Source of the DNA: a virus
Length of the DNA: 64,000 bases
Strand: one strand, 5' to 3'
IMG/VR virus record: IMGVR_UViG_3300025138_000014
Coordinates: 62,001 to 126,000 of that record
The position numbers and the translations under genes were made by a program. Below the pieces are notes generated by a model. The model was not told the origin of the DNA and ran no database searches. It worked only from the letters and a program-made list of their open reading frames with translations. Positions 1-9,416 of this stretch are shown one piece after another (positions within the stretch are counted from its first letter, which is position 1; each line of letters begins with the position of its first letter).

Positions 1-781
1 TTCTATTACATTAGATTATGAGCAATATATTTTTCAGACTCACGAGCCAGAATGCGTTACTATAGAAAAAGATATTCTAAATCCTATTACAAACACACAC
101 CCTTGCTTATATCACGGAAACGGCGGACCAGAAGCAAAAGCTAAATTTGCCGAAATGTATAAAGCTATTACTACTCCGAATCGCTTCAAAGCAACAAAGA
201 GTTTAAAAAGTGAAACAAATAGTGGCGGTCCTATGTTTATTAAACACAGAGGAGCGATAGAAATAATTAGTGATGATATGATGATTATGGACTTTATGAA
301 TCAGTCTCAGTGTGAAAGAATGATAGAGATTGCAGATAAGAAAAATACTTGGGCACCAATGCCAGAAGATAAGTTTCCAGCATATGAAATTAGATTAACT
401 GAACTAGGTTTATGGGATGAAATTAGTAGGCATTGGCAAGAGCATGTATTTCCTATTGTAGAAAGATATTGGGCTCCCATGCAGATGTACGGAATGAGAG
501 ACGGTTTCGTAATGAGGTATTCAGCCGAAACTCAAAAGAGTTTATCAATGCACTGTGATGCATCTATGGTTACTGGTTCAGTTAAATTAAATGAAGAATA
601 TCAAGGAGCATCATTAAGATTTCCTAGACAAAGAGTGAATAACGATGATGTACCAGTTGGTAAAATGATTCTATTCCCTGGACAAGTTACCCACGGTCAT
701 GAATGTACCGAACTCACTTCTGGAGTGAAGTATAGCTTGACGATGTGGACTAGCAGGTATCCAGGTGATGTAAATGTATAA
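1..781 (+). CDS. C-terminal part of a glycosyltransferase / 2OG-Fe(II) oxygenase (PLOD-like), 5' end outside window
   Basis: The reading frame is open from the first bases, so the gene starts upstream. The first ~50 residues (ending with an H-P-C-L-Y-H-G-N-G-G pattern) resemble the end of the glycosyltransferase domain of procollagen-lysine dioxygenase-like phage proteins. The remainder is a 2-oxoglutarate/Fe(II) dioxygenase domain: the iron-binding H-x-D is the H-C-D near base 552, the distal His lies in T-H-G-H-E near base 695, and S-G-V-K-Y-S-L follows, with Lys where Arg usually binds 2-oxoglutarate. Such proteins are thought to hydroxylate and glycosylate protein side chains. The target is unknown. 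It precedes the neck genes, so a virion protein substrate is plausible (inference). Confidence 0.75.
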   Translation, partial: SITLDYEQYIFQTHEPECVTIEKDILNPITNTHPCLYHGNGGPEAKAKFAEMYKAITTPNRFKATKSLKSETNSGGPMFIKHRGAIEIISDDMMIMDFMNQSQCERMIEIADKKNTWAPMPEDKFPAYEIRLTELGLWDEISRHWQEHVFPIVERYWAPMQMYGMRDGFVMRYSAETQKSLSMHCDASMVTGSVKLNEEYQGASLRFPRQRVNNDDVPVGKMILFPGQVTHGHECTELTSGVKYSLTMWTSRYPGDVNV

Positions 782-784
782 ATA
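777..784 (+). promoter_or_regulatory. T4-type late promoter box before gp13
   Basis: An exact TATAAATA box overlaps the stop region of the oxygenase gene and lies 34 bases before gp13. It matches the T4 late promoter consensus read by the gp55 sigma factor, which is encoded in this window. It should drive gp13 to gp17. Confidence 0.7.
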
Positions 785-817
785 GAAGAAACAAAAACTT
801 TAGTTTAGGATTAAGCA

Positions 818-1570
818 ATGGCGATTAACTCAAAGCAAACTCTAATTGATTATTGTAAACGGCGTCTGGGTGATCCCGTAATTGAGATTAATGTTGATGA
901 AGATCAAGTAGATGATAGAATAGACGAAGCACTAGATTTATTTAAAGAGTTTCATTCCGATGGTGTTTTAAAAATGTATTTGAAACATCAAATTACAGCG
1001 GATGATGTCACGAATGGATATATTAGTGTTGCTTCTGACGTTGCTCATGTAACTAGAATGATGGCGGGTAGTTCAAGTAACTCTACAATGGGTGGAAGCT
1101 GGAGTGTTAAATATCAGCTAATGCTTAATGACGTTATGAACTATTCTACTTGGATGGCAGACCTTGCATACTATACTATGATTCAAACTAACCTAGCTAT
1201 GCTTGATATGCAACTTAATGGTTTACCGATTGTAAATTTCAGTCAACACGCAAATAAAGTTTATATTCACGGCGAGTTTGAAACTAAGTCCATTAAAGCG
1301 GGCGACTATGTAGTTTTTGAAATATATCAGGTTCTTGACCCAGATACACATACATCAATATATAATGATAAATTCATTAAGGCTATGTCTACAGCTCTTA
1401 TCAAACAGCAGTGGGGAACTAATCTTTCCAAGTTTGAGGGGATGCAACTTCCAGGTGGTGTTACGATGAATGGTGCAACTATTTACGAACAAGCTACAGC
1501 TGAAGTTGAAAAGCTGAAAGAAGATTTAAGAATGGAACACGAATTACCAGCAGACTTTTTTGTAGGATAA
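818..1570 (+). CDS. 13: gp13-like neck protein
   Basis: This 250-residue protein begins M-A-I-N-S-K-Q-T-L-I-D-Y-C-K-R-R-L-G, typical of the T4 gp13 family. gp13 and gp14 form the neck that seals the filled head and joins it to the tail. It is the first gene after a late promoter and is followed within 7 bases by gp14, the standard T4 order. T4 gp13 is somewhat longer. The assignment rests on remembered family sequence and on synteny. Confidence 0.9.
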   Translation: MAINSKQTLIDYCKRRLGDPVIEINVDEDQVDDRIDEALDLFKEFHSDGVLKMYLKHQITADDVTNGYISVASDVAHVTRMMAGSSSNSTMGGSWSVKYQLMLNDVMNYSTWMADLAYYTMIQTNLAMLDMQLNGLPIVNFSQHANKVYIHGEFETKSIKAGDYVVFEIYQVLDPDTHTSIYNDKFIKAMSTALIKQQWGTNLSKFEGMQLPGGVTMNGATIYEQATAEVEKLKEDLRMEHELPADFFVG

Positions 1571-1576
1571 TATTAA

Positions 1577-2503
1577 ATGGCACGTAACTTATATTTTTCG
1601 GCTGGACATAAACAAGAGCAAAATCTATATGAAGATTTAATCATTGAATCTTTAAAGATTTATGGTCAAGACCTATATTACTTGCCAAGAGATTTAGTGA
1701 AAATAGATGATGTATTCAGAGAGGATCCAGCATCTAAATTTAACTCATCTTATATGATGGAAATGTATGTTGATAATCAAGAAGGATATGACGGAGAAGG
1801 AGATTTATTCTCAAAGTTCGGAATAGAAATCAGAGATGCTATTAATATCACTTTATCACGTAAAAGATGGGAAAATGCAGTAAAGAGATATGATAATGAA
1901 ATAAAAGGCGCTAGACCATTTGAGGGTGATTTAATCTTTGTTCCATTTTCTAAAAAGATATTTCAGATTATGCACGTTGAACATGAGCAACCTTTTTATC
2001 AACTTGGTAATTTACCTATCTATAAACTACGTTGCGAAATGTTTGAATATTCTGATCAAGACTTTGATACAGGTCTTGACGTTATTCAAGATATTGAAAC
2101 ACAAAGATCATACACATTTAATCTTAAACTAGACAGCTCGGGTGGTGGTTGGAGTGTAGGTGAACAAGTAACACAAACCTTAGCAACTGGAGTTATTATG
2201 TCGGGGGAAGTTTCCGCTTATAACGATTCAGATAAAATTGTTAGTATTATCCATGCTGGCGCTAACGACGGTAAATATCACCAGTTTGTCACAGGGCTTA
2301 ATCTAATCGGAGGCACTGATCTAAGACCAGATCAGCCAGGCACTGATGTACGCAATACAATTAATGTTAATCAAGTAACTGAAAGCCATGGTGATTCTGA
2401 TATGAATACATCTGGTGTTTTTCAGAATACTATATTTAAAAATGAAACAACAGGGTTCCTAGACTTTTCGGAGTCTAATCCATTCGGCGAGGTTGATCAA
2501 TAA
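1577..2503 (+). CDS. 14: gp14-like neck protein
   Basis: This 308-residue protein starts M-A-R-N-L-Y-F-S-A-G-H, characteristic of marine gp14 proteins, and lies directly between gp13 and gp15. It is a head-closure/neck component. Its stop codon TAATG overlaps the start of gp15 by one base, implying translational coupling. No enzymatic motif is expected or seen. Confidence 0.9.
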   Translation: MARNLYFSAGHKQEQNLYEDLIIESLKIYGQDLYYLPRDLVKIDDVFREDPASKFNSSYMMEMYVDNQEGYDGEGDLFSKFGIEIRDAINITLSRKRWENAVKRYDNEIKGARPFEGDLIFVPFSKKIFQIMHVEHEQPFYQLGNLPIYKLRCEMFEYSDQDFDTGLDVIQDIETQRSYTFNLKLDSSGGGWSVGEQVTQTLATGVIMSGEVSAYNDSDKIVSIIHAGANDGKYHQFVTGLNLIGGTDLRPDQPGTDVRNTINVNQVTESHGDSDMNTSGVFQNTIFKNETTGFLDFSESNPFGEVDQ

Positions 2504-3285
2504 TGTTTGGAACTTATTTCTACCACCAAAAAATGAGAAAGTGTGTTTCAACATTCGGTTCTCTTTTTAACAATTTATATGTTATTCGTCAAGATGCTAG
2601 TGGACAAGTTATTAATACACAAAAAGTACCTCTTGCTTATGCTTCAAGAGAAAAGTTTTTGGAGAGGATTAGAACACATGCAAATTTAGATGATGAGAAT
2701 ATAGCAATTAAACTTCCACGTATGTCTTTTGAGATGACGTCAATTATGTATGACTCAACTAGACAACTTAATAAGATGCATAGACAATTAAAAACAGGTG
2801 ATGGTCCGACAAAACGTGGTAAAATAAACTCACCAGTTCCATATATTATGATGTTTACATTGAATATATACACCAATACACAAGATGATGCTTTACAGAT
2901 TGTAGAACAAATTGTACCATTTTTTAGTCCGCAATATACAGTTACCATGAAACCTTTTGCAGAATATAGTGATGTAAAGGAAGATATTCCTGTAACTCTT
3001 ATGGGAGTCAATTTTACAGACGATGTAGAAGGTTCTATGGAATCAAGAAGAACCATTATGTATACACTAGACTTTGAACTCAAGATGCAGTTTAACGGAC
3101 CGATAAGTACCGATAATAGTATTATTACAAAAACCATTACTGAATTTGAAATTGAGAAAATAGGAACAACTACATTTAGACAAATAATAACTCCAAATCC
3201 AGCTGCTATTCTATATGATTCAGATTATGGATTTGTACGAAATGATTATGACTTTACAGTAAAGATTACAGATGACATCAGTTAA
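2503..3285 (+). CDS. 15: gp15-like tail terminator / proximal sheath stabilizer
   Basis: This 260-residue protein has the gp15 family start (M-F-G-T-Y-F-Y-H-Q-K-M-R-K). gp15 caps the top of the tail tube and sheath and forms the joining surface for the head. It overlaps gp14 at its start and gp16 at its end (14 bases), consistent with one late operon. Confidence 0.9.
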   Translation: MFGTYFYHQKMRKCVSTFGSLFNNLYVIRQDASGQVINTQKVPLAYASREKFLERIRTHANLDDENIAIKLPRMSFEMTSIMYDSTRQLNKMHRQLKTGDGPTKRGKINSPVPYIMMFTLNIYTNTQDDALQIVEQIVPFFSPQYTVTMKPFAEYSDVKEDIPVTLMGVNFTDDVEGSMESRRTIMYTLDFELKMQFNGPISTDNSIITKTITEFEIEKIGTTTFRQIITPNPAAILYDSDYGFVRNDYDFTVKITDDIS

Positions 3286-3640
3286 TAAAAATATACAAAG
3301 CGATTATGATGAGTCCAAAGAAACTTATAAAGAGTTGATTGAAAAGGGACGAGACGGTATTGAGATGATGATGGAAGTTGCTCGGGAGTCAGAACACCCT
3401 AGAGCATTTGAAGTATTATCAGGCATGATAAAAAATGTTTCAGATGTTAATGATAGATTAATGGATCTGAATAAAAAGATGAAAGACATTACTGGAGAAG
3501 AAAAAGCCGCTCGGATTGAAACAACTAATAATAATGTTTTTATTGGTACATCTACCGATCTACAAAGATTGTTGAAAGATGTTAAAGATAAAGAAACCAT
3601 TGATATAACTCCAGAGGAAAATAATGGAAGCAGTAAATGA
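3272..3640 (+). CDS. 16: gp16-like terminase small subunit
   Basis: This 122-residue, highly helical and charged protein has the gp16 pattern (E-L-I-E-K-G-R-D-G-I-E then R-A-F-E-V-L-S-G-M-I-K). gp16 forms rings that regulate DNA recognition and stimulate the gp17 packaging ATPase. It lies in the canonical slot between gp15 and gp17 and overlaps both (17 bases into gp17). Length is slightly below T4 gp16 (164 residues). Confidence 0.9.
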   Translation: MTSVNKNIQSDYDESKETYKELIEKGRDGIEMMMEVARESEHPRAFEVLSGMIKNVSDVNDRLMDLNKKMKDITGEEKAARIETTNNNVFIGTSTDLQRLLKDVKDKETIDITPEENNGSSK

Positions 3641-5225
3641 TGGTTATCTAGGTAATAGCCAAGTAAAAAAAGATGGTGTAATTACTGATTGGACACCTGA
3701 CGCAATTATAGAATATAAAAAATGTATGGGAGATCCCATTTATTTTGCCAAGACTTATTGTAAAGTTATATCTCTTGATAAAGGTCTTGTTAATTTTGAT
3801 CTATATCCATATCAAGAAGATATGTTCAATCACTTCCATAATAACAGATTCTCAATAGTTCTTGCTTGTAGACAGTCTGGTAAATCTATCTCATCTGTTG
3901 CTTATTTACTTTGGTATGCTATATTTAATTCAGAAAAAGTTGTCGCTGTTTTAGCCAACAAAGGCGCTACTGCAAGAGAGATGTTAGCTAGGGTTACACT
4001 TATGCTAGAAAATCTACCTTACTTTCTGCAGCCTGGTACAAAAGTATTAAACAAAGGTTCAATCGAGTTTAGTAATAATTCAAAGATTGTTGCTTCGGCA
4101 ACTTCTGGTTCTTCTATTCGTGGTCTATCTATCTCATTATTGTTTTTGGATGAGTTTGCTTTTATTGAGAATGATGCCACTTTTTACACATCTACATATC
4201 CAGTTATTTCATCAGGTAAAGATACCAGAATTATTATAACATCTACAGCTAACGGTATCGGTAATGTCTTTGAGAAAATTTGGTCTGGTGCGGTTCAAGG
4301 TGTTAATGATTATAAACCCTACAGAGTAGATTGGTGGGACGTTCCTGGTCGAGATGATAAGTGGAAACAGGAGACTATTAACAACACGTCTCAACTTCAG
4401 TTTGATCAAGAGTTTGGAAATACATTCTTTGGTACCGGAGATACACTTATTAATGCTGAGACATTAATGAATTTAAGAGCAGCTGCACCAATACACGTAA
4501 TTGGCGATGTTAAAGTATATCACGATGTTAAACCAGGCCATGATTATGTCATGGTAGTTGATGTTGCGAAGGGAAGAGGCCAGGACTATTCTACGTTTAA
4601 CGTGATCGATATTACCACCAGGCCATTTAGGCAAGTGGCCGTTTATCGCAATAATCTTATCTCTCCAATCCTCTTCCCTGATATTATATATAAGTATGCA
4701 AATGTGTACAACGAAGCATATGTTATAGTTGAATCGAATGACCAAGGATCAGTTGTTTGTAATGGACTATATCACGAAATGGAATATGAAAACTTACACG
4801 TTGAGTCTGCTATTAAAGCAAATGCTCTTGGCGTTGAAATGTCCAGAAAGATAAAAAGGATTGGTTGTTCAGCATTTAAAGATGTTCTGGAAACAGGCAG
4901 ACTAGAGATTGTAGATGAGCAAACTATTTTGGAAATTTCTACATTTGAGGCTAGTGGTTCTTCATATTCAGCATCTAATGGTAACCATGACGACTTAGTT
5001 ATGAACTTTGTTTTATTTGGTCACTTTATCGGTTCAATGGTTTTCACCGATATGACTGATATTAATCTTAAAGATATGCTATTTAATCAACAAATGAAAG
5101 CCATATATGATGATATTTTACCATTAGGTATTATTGATAACGGTTTAGAACATGAAGTTGCAGCAATAGATCCGGGTAAGGGTAATTGGTCTATAGAAAA
5201 AGACTGGCGGAATGATGGGTTTTAA
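3624..5225 (+). CDS. 17: gp17-like terminase large subunit (packaging ATPase/nuclease)
   Basis: This 533-residue packaging motor protein has an N-terminal ATPase with the Walker A motif C-R-Q-S-G-K-S near residues 82-88 and Walker B L-L-F-L-D-E near 172-177. The C-terminal RNase H-fold nuclease begins with V-V-D-V-A-K-G-R-G-Q-D-Y, giving the first metal-binding Asp. It translocates DNA into the prohead and cuts the concatemer. A late promoter follows its stop codon. Confidence 0.95.
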   Translation: MEAVNDGYLGNSQVKKDGVITDWTPDAIIEYKKCMGDPIYFAKTYCKVISLDKGLVNFDLYPYQEDMFNHFHNNRFSIVLACRQSGKSISSVAYLLWYAIFNSEKVVAVLANKGATAREMLARVTLMLENLPYFLQPGTKVLNKGSIEFSNNSKIVASATSGSSIRGLSISLLFLDEFAFIENDATFYTSTYPVISSGKDTRIIITSTANGIGNVFEKIWSGAVQGVNDYKPYRVDWWDVPGRDDKWKQETINNTSQLQFDQEFGNTFFGTGDTLINAETLMNLRAAAPIHVIGDVKVYHDVKPGHDYVMVVDVAKGRGQDYSTFNVIDITTRPFRQVAVYRNNLISPILFPDIIYKYANVYNEAYVIVESNDQGSVVCNGLYHEMEYENLHVESAIKANALGVEMSRKIKRIGCSAFKDVLETGRLEIVDEQTILEISTFEASGSSYSASNGNHDDLVMNFVLFGHFIGSMVFTDMTDINLKDMLFNQQMKAIYDDILPLGIIDNGLEHEVAAIDPGKGNWSIEKDWRNDGF

Positions 5226-5230
5226 AATCT

Positions 5231-5238
5231 TATAAATA
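5231..5238 (+). promoter_or_regulatory. T4-type late promoter box before gp18
   Basis: An exact TATAAATA lies just after the gp17 stop codon and about 60 bases before gp18. It should drive the abundant sheath and tube proteins. Confidence 0.7.
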
Positions 5239-5296
5239 AAGATAATAATTGAAAATTCGTATTATGAATCCGCATATTAACTAAAGGAACACAAAT

Positions 5297-7021
5297 ATGG
5301 CTATTGGAACACCCTCCCAATCACCAGCTATTATCGTCAAAGAGATTGACTTATCGGGTGTAGTACCCAATGTTCAATCTACTACAGGCGCAATAGTTGG
5401 TAATTTCCGTTGGGGTCCTATCGGAGAAAGAGTTAGAATTGGTTCAGAAACCTCTCTTGCTGCTGCATTCGGTAACCCTGATTTAGACAACACAATCGAC
5501 TTTCACTCTGCCGCTTATTATCTAAGATATTCAAGCGACTTGTTTGTTACACGTGAAGCAACCACCGCTGCGATTAATGCGCACTCATCTTTTGCTACCG
5601 GAACAAACCCACTAATTAAAAACAGAGCTGACTTTGATGCCAAGATGGCATCTCTGGAATCAGACGGTCACACATTTATTGCTAAATGGGCCGGAACAGC
5701 AGGTAACGGACTTAGAGTTTCCGTATGCCCATCAGATACAACACAGTTTAACAGCTGGGCTTATAACTCATCTTTTGATAGAGCACCAGGTTCATCGGCC
5801 TTTGCAACAGATCGTGGCGCTTCGGACGACGAAGTACACATTGCAGTCATTGATGAAAATGCACAATTTGGTCCAAAAGATGCTGTTCTTGAAATATTCC
5901 CTCACGTATCTATTACAAAAGATGCAAAGAATGCAGATGGTTCATCTAACTTCCTCAGAGACGTTGTAAACAACGGATCTAACTATGTTTGGTGTGCAGG
6001 CTTTGATGCAGCTTATACTACAGCTGGAGCAAACACTACTACTGATTCTGGAGACGATTTCAGTCTAGCATCCCCTGCAGTTATAAACTATGACATGGTT
6101 ACAGGCGAAAACTCTGCTACCTTAACACCTAGTGAATATGCAACTGGATTTGATATTTACGAAGATGCAGATACAGTACAAGTTGACTTCTTAATTGCAC
6201 CTGGTATGAATGCTTCCGGTGATCAGGCTACAGTTACAAATGATCTAGTTGCGATTGCATCAGCACGTAAAGATTGTTTAGTTGTTTCTTCTCCTAACAG
6301 AGCAGCTGTTGTTGGAGTTAATAATCCAGCTACTATTACAAATAATGTAACAACTACTGCGAACACATTTACATTCAAGAACAACCTGGTAGTTGATAAT
6401 AACTATCTAAAAGTTTACGATAAGTATAATGATCAATATATTAAAATTGCTGCTTCATCATCCACTGCCGGTATTATGGCGGCTGCAGATGCTAATGCTG
6501 CTCCATGGGTTTCACCAGCTGGTGCAAGGCGTGGTAATTATTTGGGTATTACTTCAATTGAATATAGCCCAAACAAAACTCAGCGTGATACATTGTATAA
6601 AGCAGGCATAAACCCAATTTCAAATATCCCAGGTCAAGGTGTTTTACTCTTCGGAGATAAGACTCACGAATCAAGACCATCAGCTTTCGATAGGATTAAC
6701 GTCCGAAGACTGTTCTTTGTACTAGAAAGAGCAATTGCAGAAGCCGCTAAAAATGTTATGTTTGAGTTGAACGATGAGTTTACCAGAGCAGAATTTACTA
6801 ATATCGTCGAACCATTCCTAAGGGAAGTTAAGGGCCGACGTGGTATTACAGATTTCAGAGTTGTTTGTGACGAAACAAATAACACTGCTAATATCATCGA
6901 CACTAACCAATTTGTTGCGACAATCTTCATTAAGCCCGCACGTTCTATTAACTTTATCACATTGAACTTTGTGGCAGTTAGAAGTGGCGTTGAGTTTGAA
7001 GAAGTTGTTGGAACTGTATAA
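5297..7021 (+). CDS. 18: gp18-like tail sheath protein
   Basis: This 574-residue contractile sheath subunit starts with the sheath-family pattern (A-I-G-T-P-S-Q-S-P-A-I-I-V-K-E-I-D-L-S-G) and ends with the conserved C-terminal domain (F-L-R-E-V-K-G-R-R-G-I-T-D-F-R-V-V-C-D). Start ATG 5297 follows an AAAGGA ribosome-binding site. It is expressed from its own late promoter with gp19. Length is slightly below T4 gp18 (659 residues); the outer domain is the variable part in this family. Confidence 0.95.
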   Translation: MAIGTPSQSPAIIVKEIDLSGVVPNVQSTTGAIVGNFRWGPIGERVRIGSETSLAAAFGNPDLDNTIDFHSAAYYLRYSSDLFVTREATTAAINAHSSFATGTNPLIKNRADFDAKMASLESDGHTFIAKWAGTAGNGLRVSVCPSDTTQFNSWAYNSSFDRAPGSSAFATDRGASDDEVHIAVIDENAQFGPKDAVLEIFPHVSITKDAKNADGSSNFLRDVVNNGSNYVWCAGFDAAYTTAGANTTTDSGDDFSLASPAVINYDMVTGENSATLTPSEYATGFDIYEDADTVQVDFLIAPGMNASGDQATVTNDLVAIASARKDCLVVSSPNRAAVVGVNNPATITNNVTTTANTFTFKNNLVVDNNYLKVYDKYNDQYIKIAASSSTAGIMAAADANAAPWVSPAGARRGNYLGITSIEYSPNKTQRDTLYKAGINPISNIPGQGVLLFGDKTHESRPSAFDRINVRRLFFVLERAIAEAAKNVMFELNDEFTRAEFTNIVEPFLREVKGRRGITDFRVVCDETNNTANIIDTNQFVATIFIKPARSINFITLNFVAVRSGVEFEEVVGTV

Positions 7022-7042
7022 TAGCGCGGAAAGGGAAATAAA

Positions 7043-7570
7043 ATGGCTATTTTAGGCGTAGACGATTTCAAAGCCAAGCTAGCTGGCGGAGGCGCAAGAC
7101 CGAATCTTTTTAAAGTAACGGTCAACTTTCCAGCTTATGCAGGCGGAGATGTCGAGAACACATCTTTTATGTGTAAAGGAGCCCAGTTACCGGGCTCAAC
7201 GATTGCACCAATCGCGGTACCATTCCGCGGTCGGTTCTTAAATATTGCAGGTGATAGAACATTCGAACCATGGACTGTATCAATTATTAATGATACAGAT
7301 TTCAAAACTAGAGATGCTATGGAAAGATGGATGAACGGGATGAACGGACACAGTACAAATACTGGTCTAGTAAACCCCAGCGATTACCAAGCCGATATGA
7401 TTGTAGATCAATTGGATCGTGATGAGAGTGTTCTCAAGCGATATAACTTTAGAGGCGCTTTCCCTACGAATGTTGCTCCTATTGATCTTAACTATGAGAC
7501 TACAGGTGCTATTGAGGAATTCACTGTTGAATTCCAAATCCAGTACTGGGAATCAAATACCACTTCCTAA
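7043..7570 (+). CDS. 19: gp19-like tail tube protein
   Basis: This 175-residue tail-tube subunit has the expected pattern (R-P-N-L-F-K-V-T-V-N-F-P near residues 19-30; L-N-Y-E-T-T-G-A-I-E-E-F-T-V-E-F-Q near the C-terminus). Hexamers stack to form the inner tube through which DNA passes. It follows gp18 by 21 bases and probably shares the same transcript. Length is close to T4 gp19 (163 residues). Confidence 0.93.
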   Translation: MAILGVDDFKAKLAGGGARPNLFKVTVNFPAYAGGDVENTSFMCKGAQLPGSTIAPIAVPFRGRFLNIAGDRTFEPWTVSIINDTDFKTRDAMERWMNGMNGHSTNTGLVNPSDYQADMIVDQLDRDESVLKRYNFRGAFPTNVAPIDLNYETTGAIEEFTVEFQIQYWESNTTS

Positions 7571-7576
7571 AGTGAG

Positions 7577-7584
7577 TATAAATA
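7577..7584 (+). promoter_or_regulatory. T4-type late promoter box before gp20
   Basis: An exact TATAAATA sits 6 bases after the gp19 stop and about 50 bases before gp20. The expected transcription start is close to base 7590, at the left arm of a stem-loop. Confidence 0.7.
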
Positions 7585-7588
7585 AAAT

Positions 7589-7614
7589 GGTAGAGGGATT
7601 AATTTTCCTCTACC
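7589..7614 (+). other. 8-bp stem-loop at the 5' end of the gp20 late transcript
   Basis: GGTAGAGG (7589-7596) pairs perfectly with CCTCTACC (7607-7614) across a 10-base loop. There is no following T run, so it is not a classical terminator. It falls where the gp20 late mRNA should begin and could stabilise the transcript or modulate gp20 translation. Confidence 0.55.
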
Positions 7615-7630
7615 TAACTTTAAAATTTGG

Positions 7631-9199
7631 ATGTTTAAAATGGCAGAAGAAAAAGGCGTGAAACTATTTGGATTTGAAATCCGAAAAGCCAATAAAGAAA
7701 AAAAAGTAAAGCTCGACTCGATAGTTCCGCCCACAGATGATGATGGAGCGGGTTATGTAACTGCATCAGGTTCACACTTTGGTCAATATATAAACCTAGA
7801 CGGTGACAATGCTAAAGATAATGCTCAGCTAATTAGACAATATCGTGGTGTATCAATGCACCCTGAAGTAGATGCTGCAGTAGAAGATATTACAAATGAA
7901 GCAATTGTGACACAAGATGACCGTGCTTCATTAGAATTAAACTTAGATAATGTAGATGTTTCTGATAAAATTAAAAAGACTATGAACGATGAATTTAAAA
8001 ATATTCTTGGTATGCTTAGATTCAACGATAATGGCCATGATATATTTAGGCGTTGGTATGTTGACGGAAGAATTTTTCACCACTTGGTTGTAGATGAAAG
8101 TAATCCTAAGCTAGGTATCAGAGAGATTAGACACATTGATGCTGCTAAAATCAGAAAAGTAAAAGAGATTAAATCCAAAAAAGATGCAGACACTGGTACT
8201 ACAATTATTGAGAATGTAAAAGAACATTACATCTATCAAGAGAAACCTGGGTCTCACACAGGTGGTGTGAAGATGACCGAGGATTCCATCAGTTATGTAA
8301 CATCTGGTCTATTGGATGAAACACGTAAGAAAGTTGTTTCATATTTACATAAAGCATTAAAGCCGATTAACCAATTGCGAATGATGGAAGACTCATTAGT
8401 CATCTATAGACTTGCAAGGGCTCCAGAGCGTAGAATTTTTTATATTGATGTTGGTAACTTACCACGTGGTAAAGCCGAAGAATACATGAAAAACATTATG
8501 ACTAAGTATCGTAACAAATTAGTTTATGATGCATCTACTGGACAGCTTAAAGATGATCGTAAGCATATGTCGATGCTGGAAGATTTCTGGTTACCAAGAC
8601 GTGAAGGCGGTAGAGGAACAGAAATTTCTACTCTCCCTGGTGGTGAAAATCTTGGACAGATAGATGATATTGTTTACTTCCAGAAACGTCTATATAGGTC
8701 ATTAAATGTTCCTGTTCAAAGATTAGAGCAAGAACAACCAATGATGGGTATTGGTAGATCACAGGAAGTAAATAGAGACGAGTTAAAATTTCAGAAATTT
8801 ATTGACCGTTTACGGCGTAGATTTGCTCAGCTATTTTTAGAAGTTCTGAGAAAGCAGTTAATACTTAAAGGTATTATTACAGACGAAGATTGGAAAAGTT
8901 GGACGACAGATATTATTGTTGATTTCATCAGCGATAATAACTTTTCTGAATTAAGAGATGCTGAAATGTTGAGGGAAAGATTACAAACCCTTGATATGAC
9001 ACAGCAGTATATAGGCGAATTTTATTCTAAGGAATGGGTTTGGAAGCATGTTCTTAACTTAACAGATGAAGATATTAAGAATATGAAGAAAGAGATTGCT
9101 CAAGAAAGCGCCAATGGAGAAATTGATAATGAAGATGATGATAATGATAAACAACCGGTTGCTAAAAAACCAAAAGGAGTAAATGATGGAAATGAATAG
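7631..9199 (+). CDS. 20: gp20-like portal protein
   Basis: This 522-residue portal vertex subunit contains the conserved stretches A-L-K-P-I-N-Q-L-R-M-M-E-D-S-L-V-I-Y-R, F-Y-I-D-V-G-N-L-P-R and R-E-G-G-R-G-T-E-I-S-T-L-P-G-G. The dodecameric portal nucleates prohead assembly and is the DNA channel. Two in-frame starts are possible: ATG 7631 or ATG 7640 (M-A-E-E-K); neither has a strong ribosome-binding site. The acidic C-terminus overlaps the next gene by 17 bases. Confidence 0.95.
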   Translation: MFKMAEEKGVKLFGFEIRKANKEKKVKLDSIVPPTDDDGAGYVTASGSHFGQYINLDGDNAKDNAQLIRQYRGVSMHPEVDAAVEDITNEAIVTQDDRASLELNLDNVDVSDKIKKTMNDEFKNILGMLRFNDNGHDIFRRWYVDGRIFHHLVVDESNPKLGIREIRHIDAAKIRKVKEIKSKKDADTGTTIIENVKEHYIYQEKPGSHTGGVKMTEDSISYVTSGLLDETRKKVVSYLHKALKPINQLRMMEDSLVIYRLARAPERRIFYIDVGNLPRGKAEEYMKNIMTKYRNKLVYDASTGQLKDDRKHMSMLEDFWLPRREGGRGTEISTLPGGENLGQIDDIVYFQKRLYRSLNVPVQRLEQEQPMMGIGRSQEVNRDELKFQKFIDRLRRRFAQLFLEVLRKQLILKGIITDEDWKSWTTDIIVDFISDNNFSELRDAEMLRERLQTLDMTQQYIGEFYSKEWVWKHVLNLTDEDIKNMKKEIAQESANGEIDNEDDDNDKQPVAKKPKGVNDGNE

Positions 9200-9404
9200 A
9201 ACTATTGAAGACTTTATTAATGCCATTGGCCAAGATGACTATGCTAAAGCAGAACCTGTTTTTAATGATTTAATGTCAGGGAAGATTGAGACAGCTTTAG
9301 ATGCACAGAAAATTGACGTAGCAGACAAGATATATAATGGTGTTGAAGACGAAGAGCCAGAAGCCATTGAAGCTGAAGAAGCTGAAGATGAAGAAACCTC
9401 TTAA
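9183..9404 (+). CDS. 67: gp67-like prohead core protein
   Basis: This 73-residue protein consists of a short helical N-terminal half (I-E-D-F-I-N-A-I-G-Q-D-D-Y-A-K-A-E-P-V-F) and a strongly acidic tail. This is the architecture of T4 gp67 (PIP), a scaffold-core peptide precursor that gp21 degrades during head maturation. AAAGGAG precedes the paired ATGs at 9183/9186. Its place right after gp20 is the T4 order. Confidence 0.75.
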   Translation: MMEMNRTIEDFINAIGQDDYAKAEPVFNDLMSGKIETALDAQKIDVADKIYNGVEDEEPEAIEAEEAEDEETS

Positions 9405-9416
9405 AATATTAACACT

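Noticed and set aside
2637-3137. Minus-strand ORF of 166 codons inside gp15
   Set aside because: It is antisense to a recognised neck/tail gene, its product looks like a random hydrophobic translation, and no promoter was seen for it.
6664-7125. Minus-strand ORF of 153 codons across gp18 and gp19
   Set aside because: It spans the junction of two recognised tail genes in antisense and shows no start signals.
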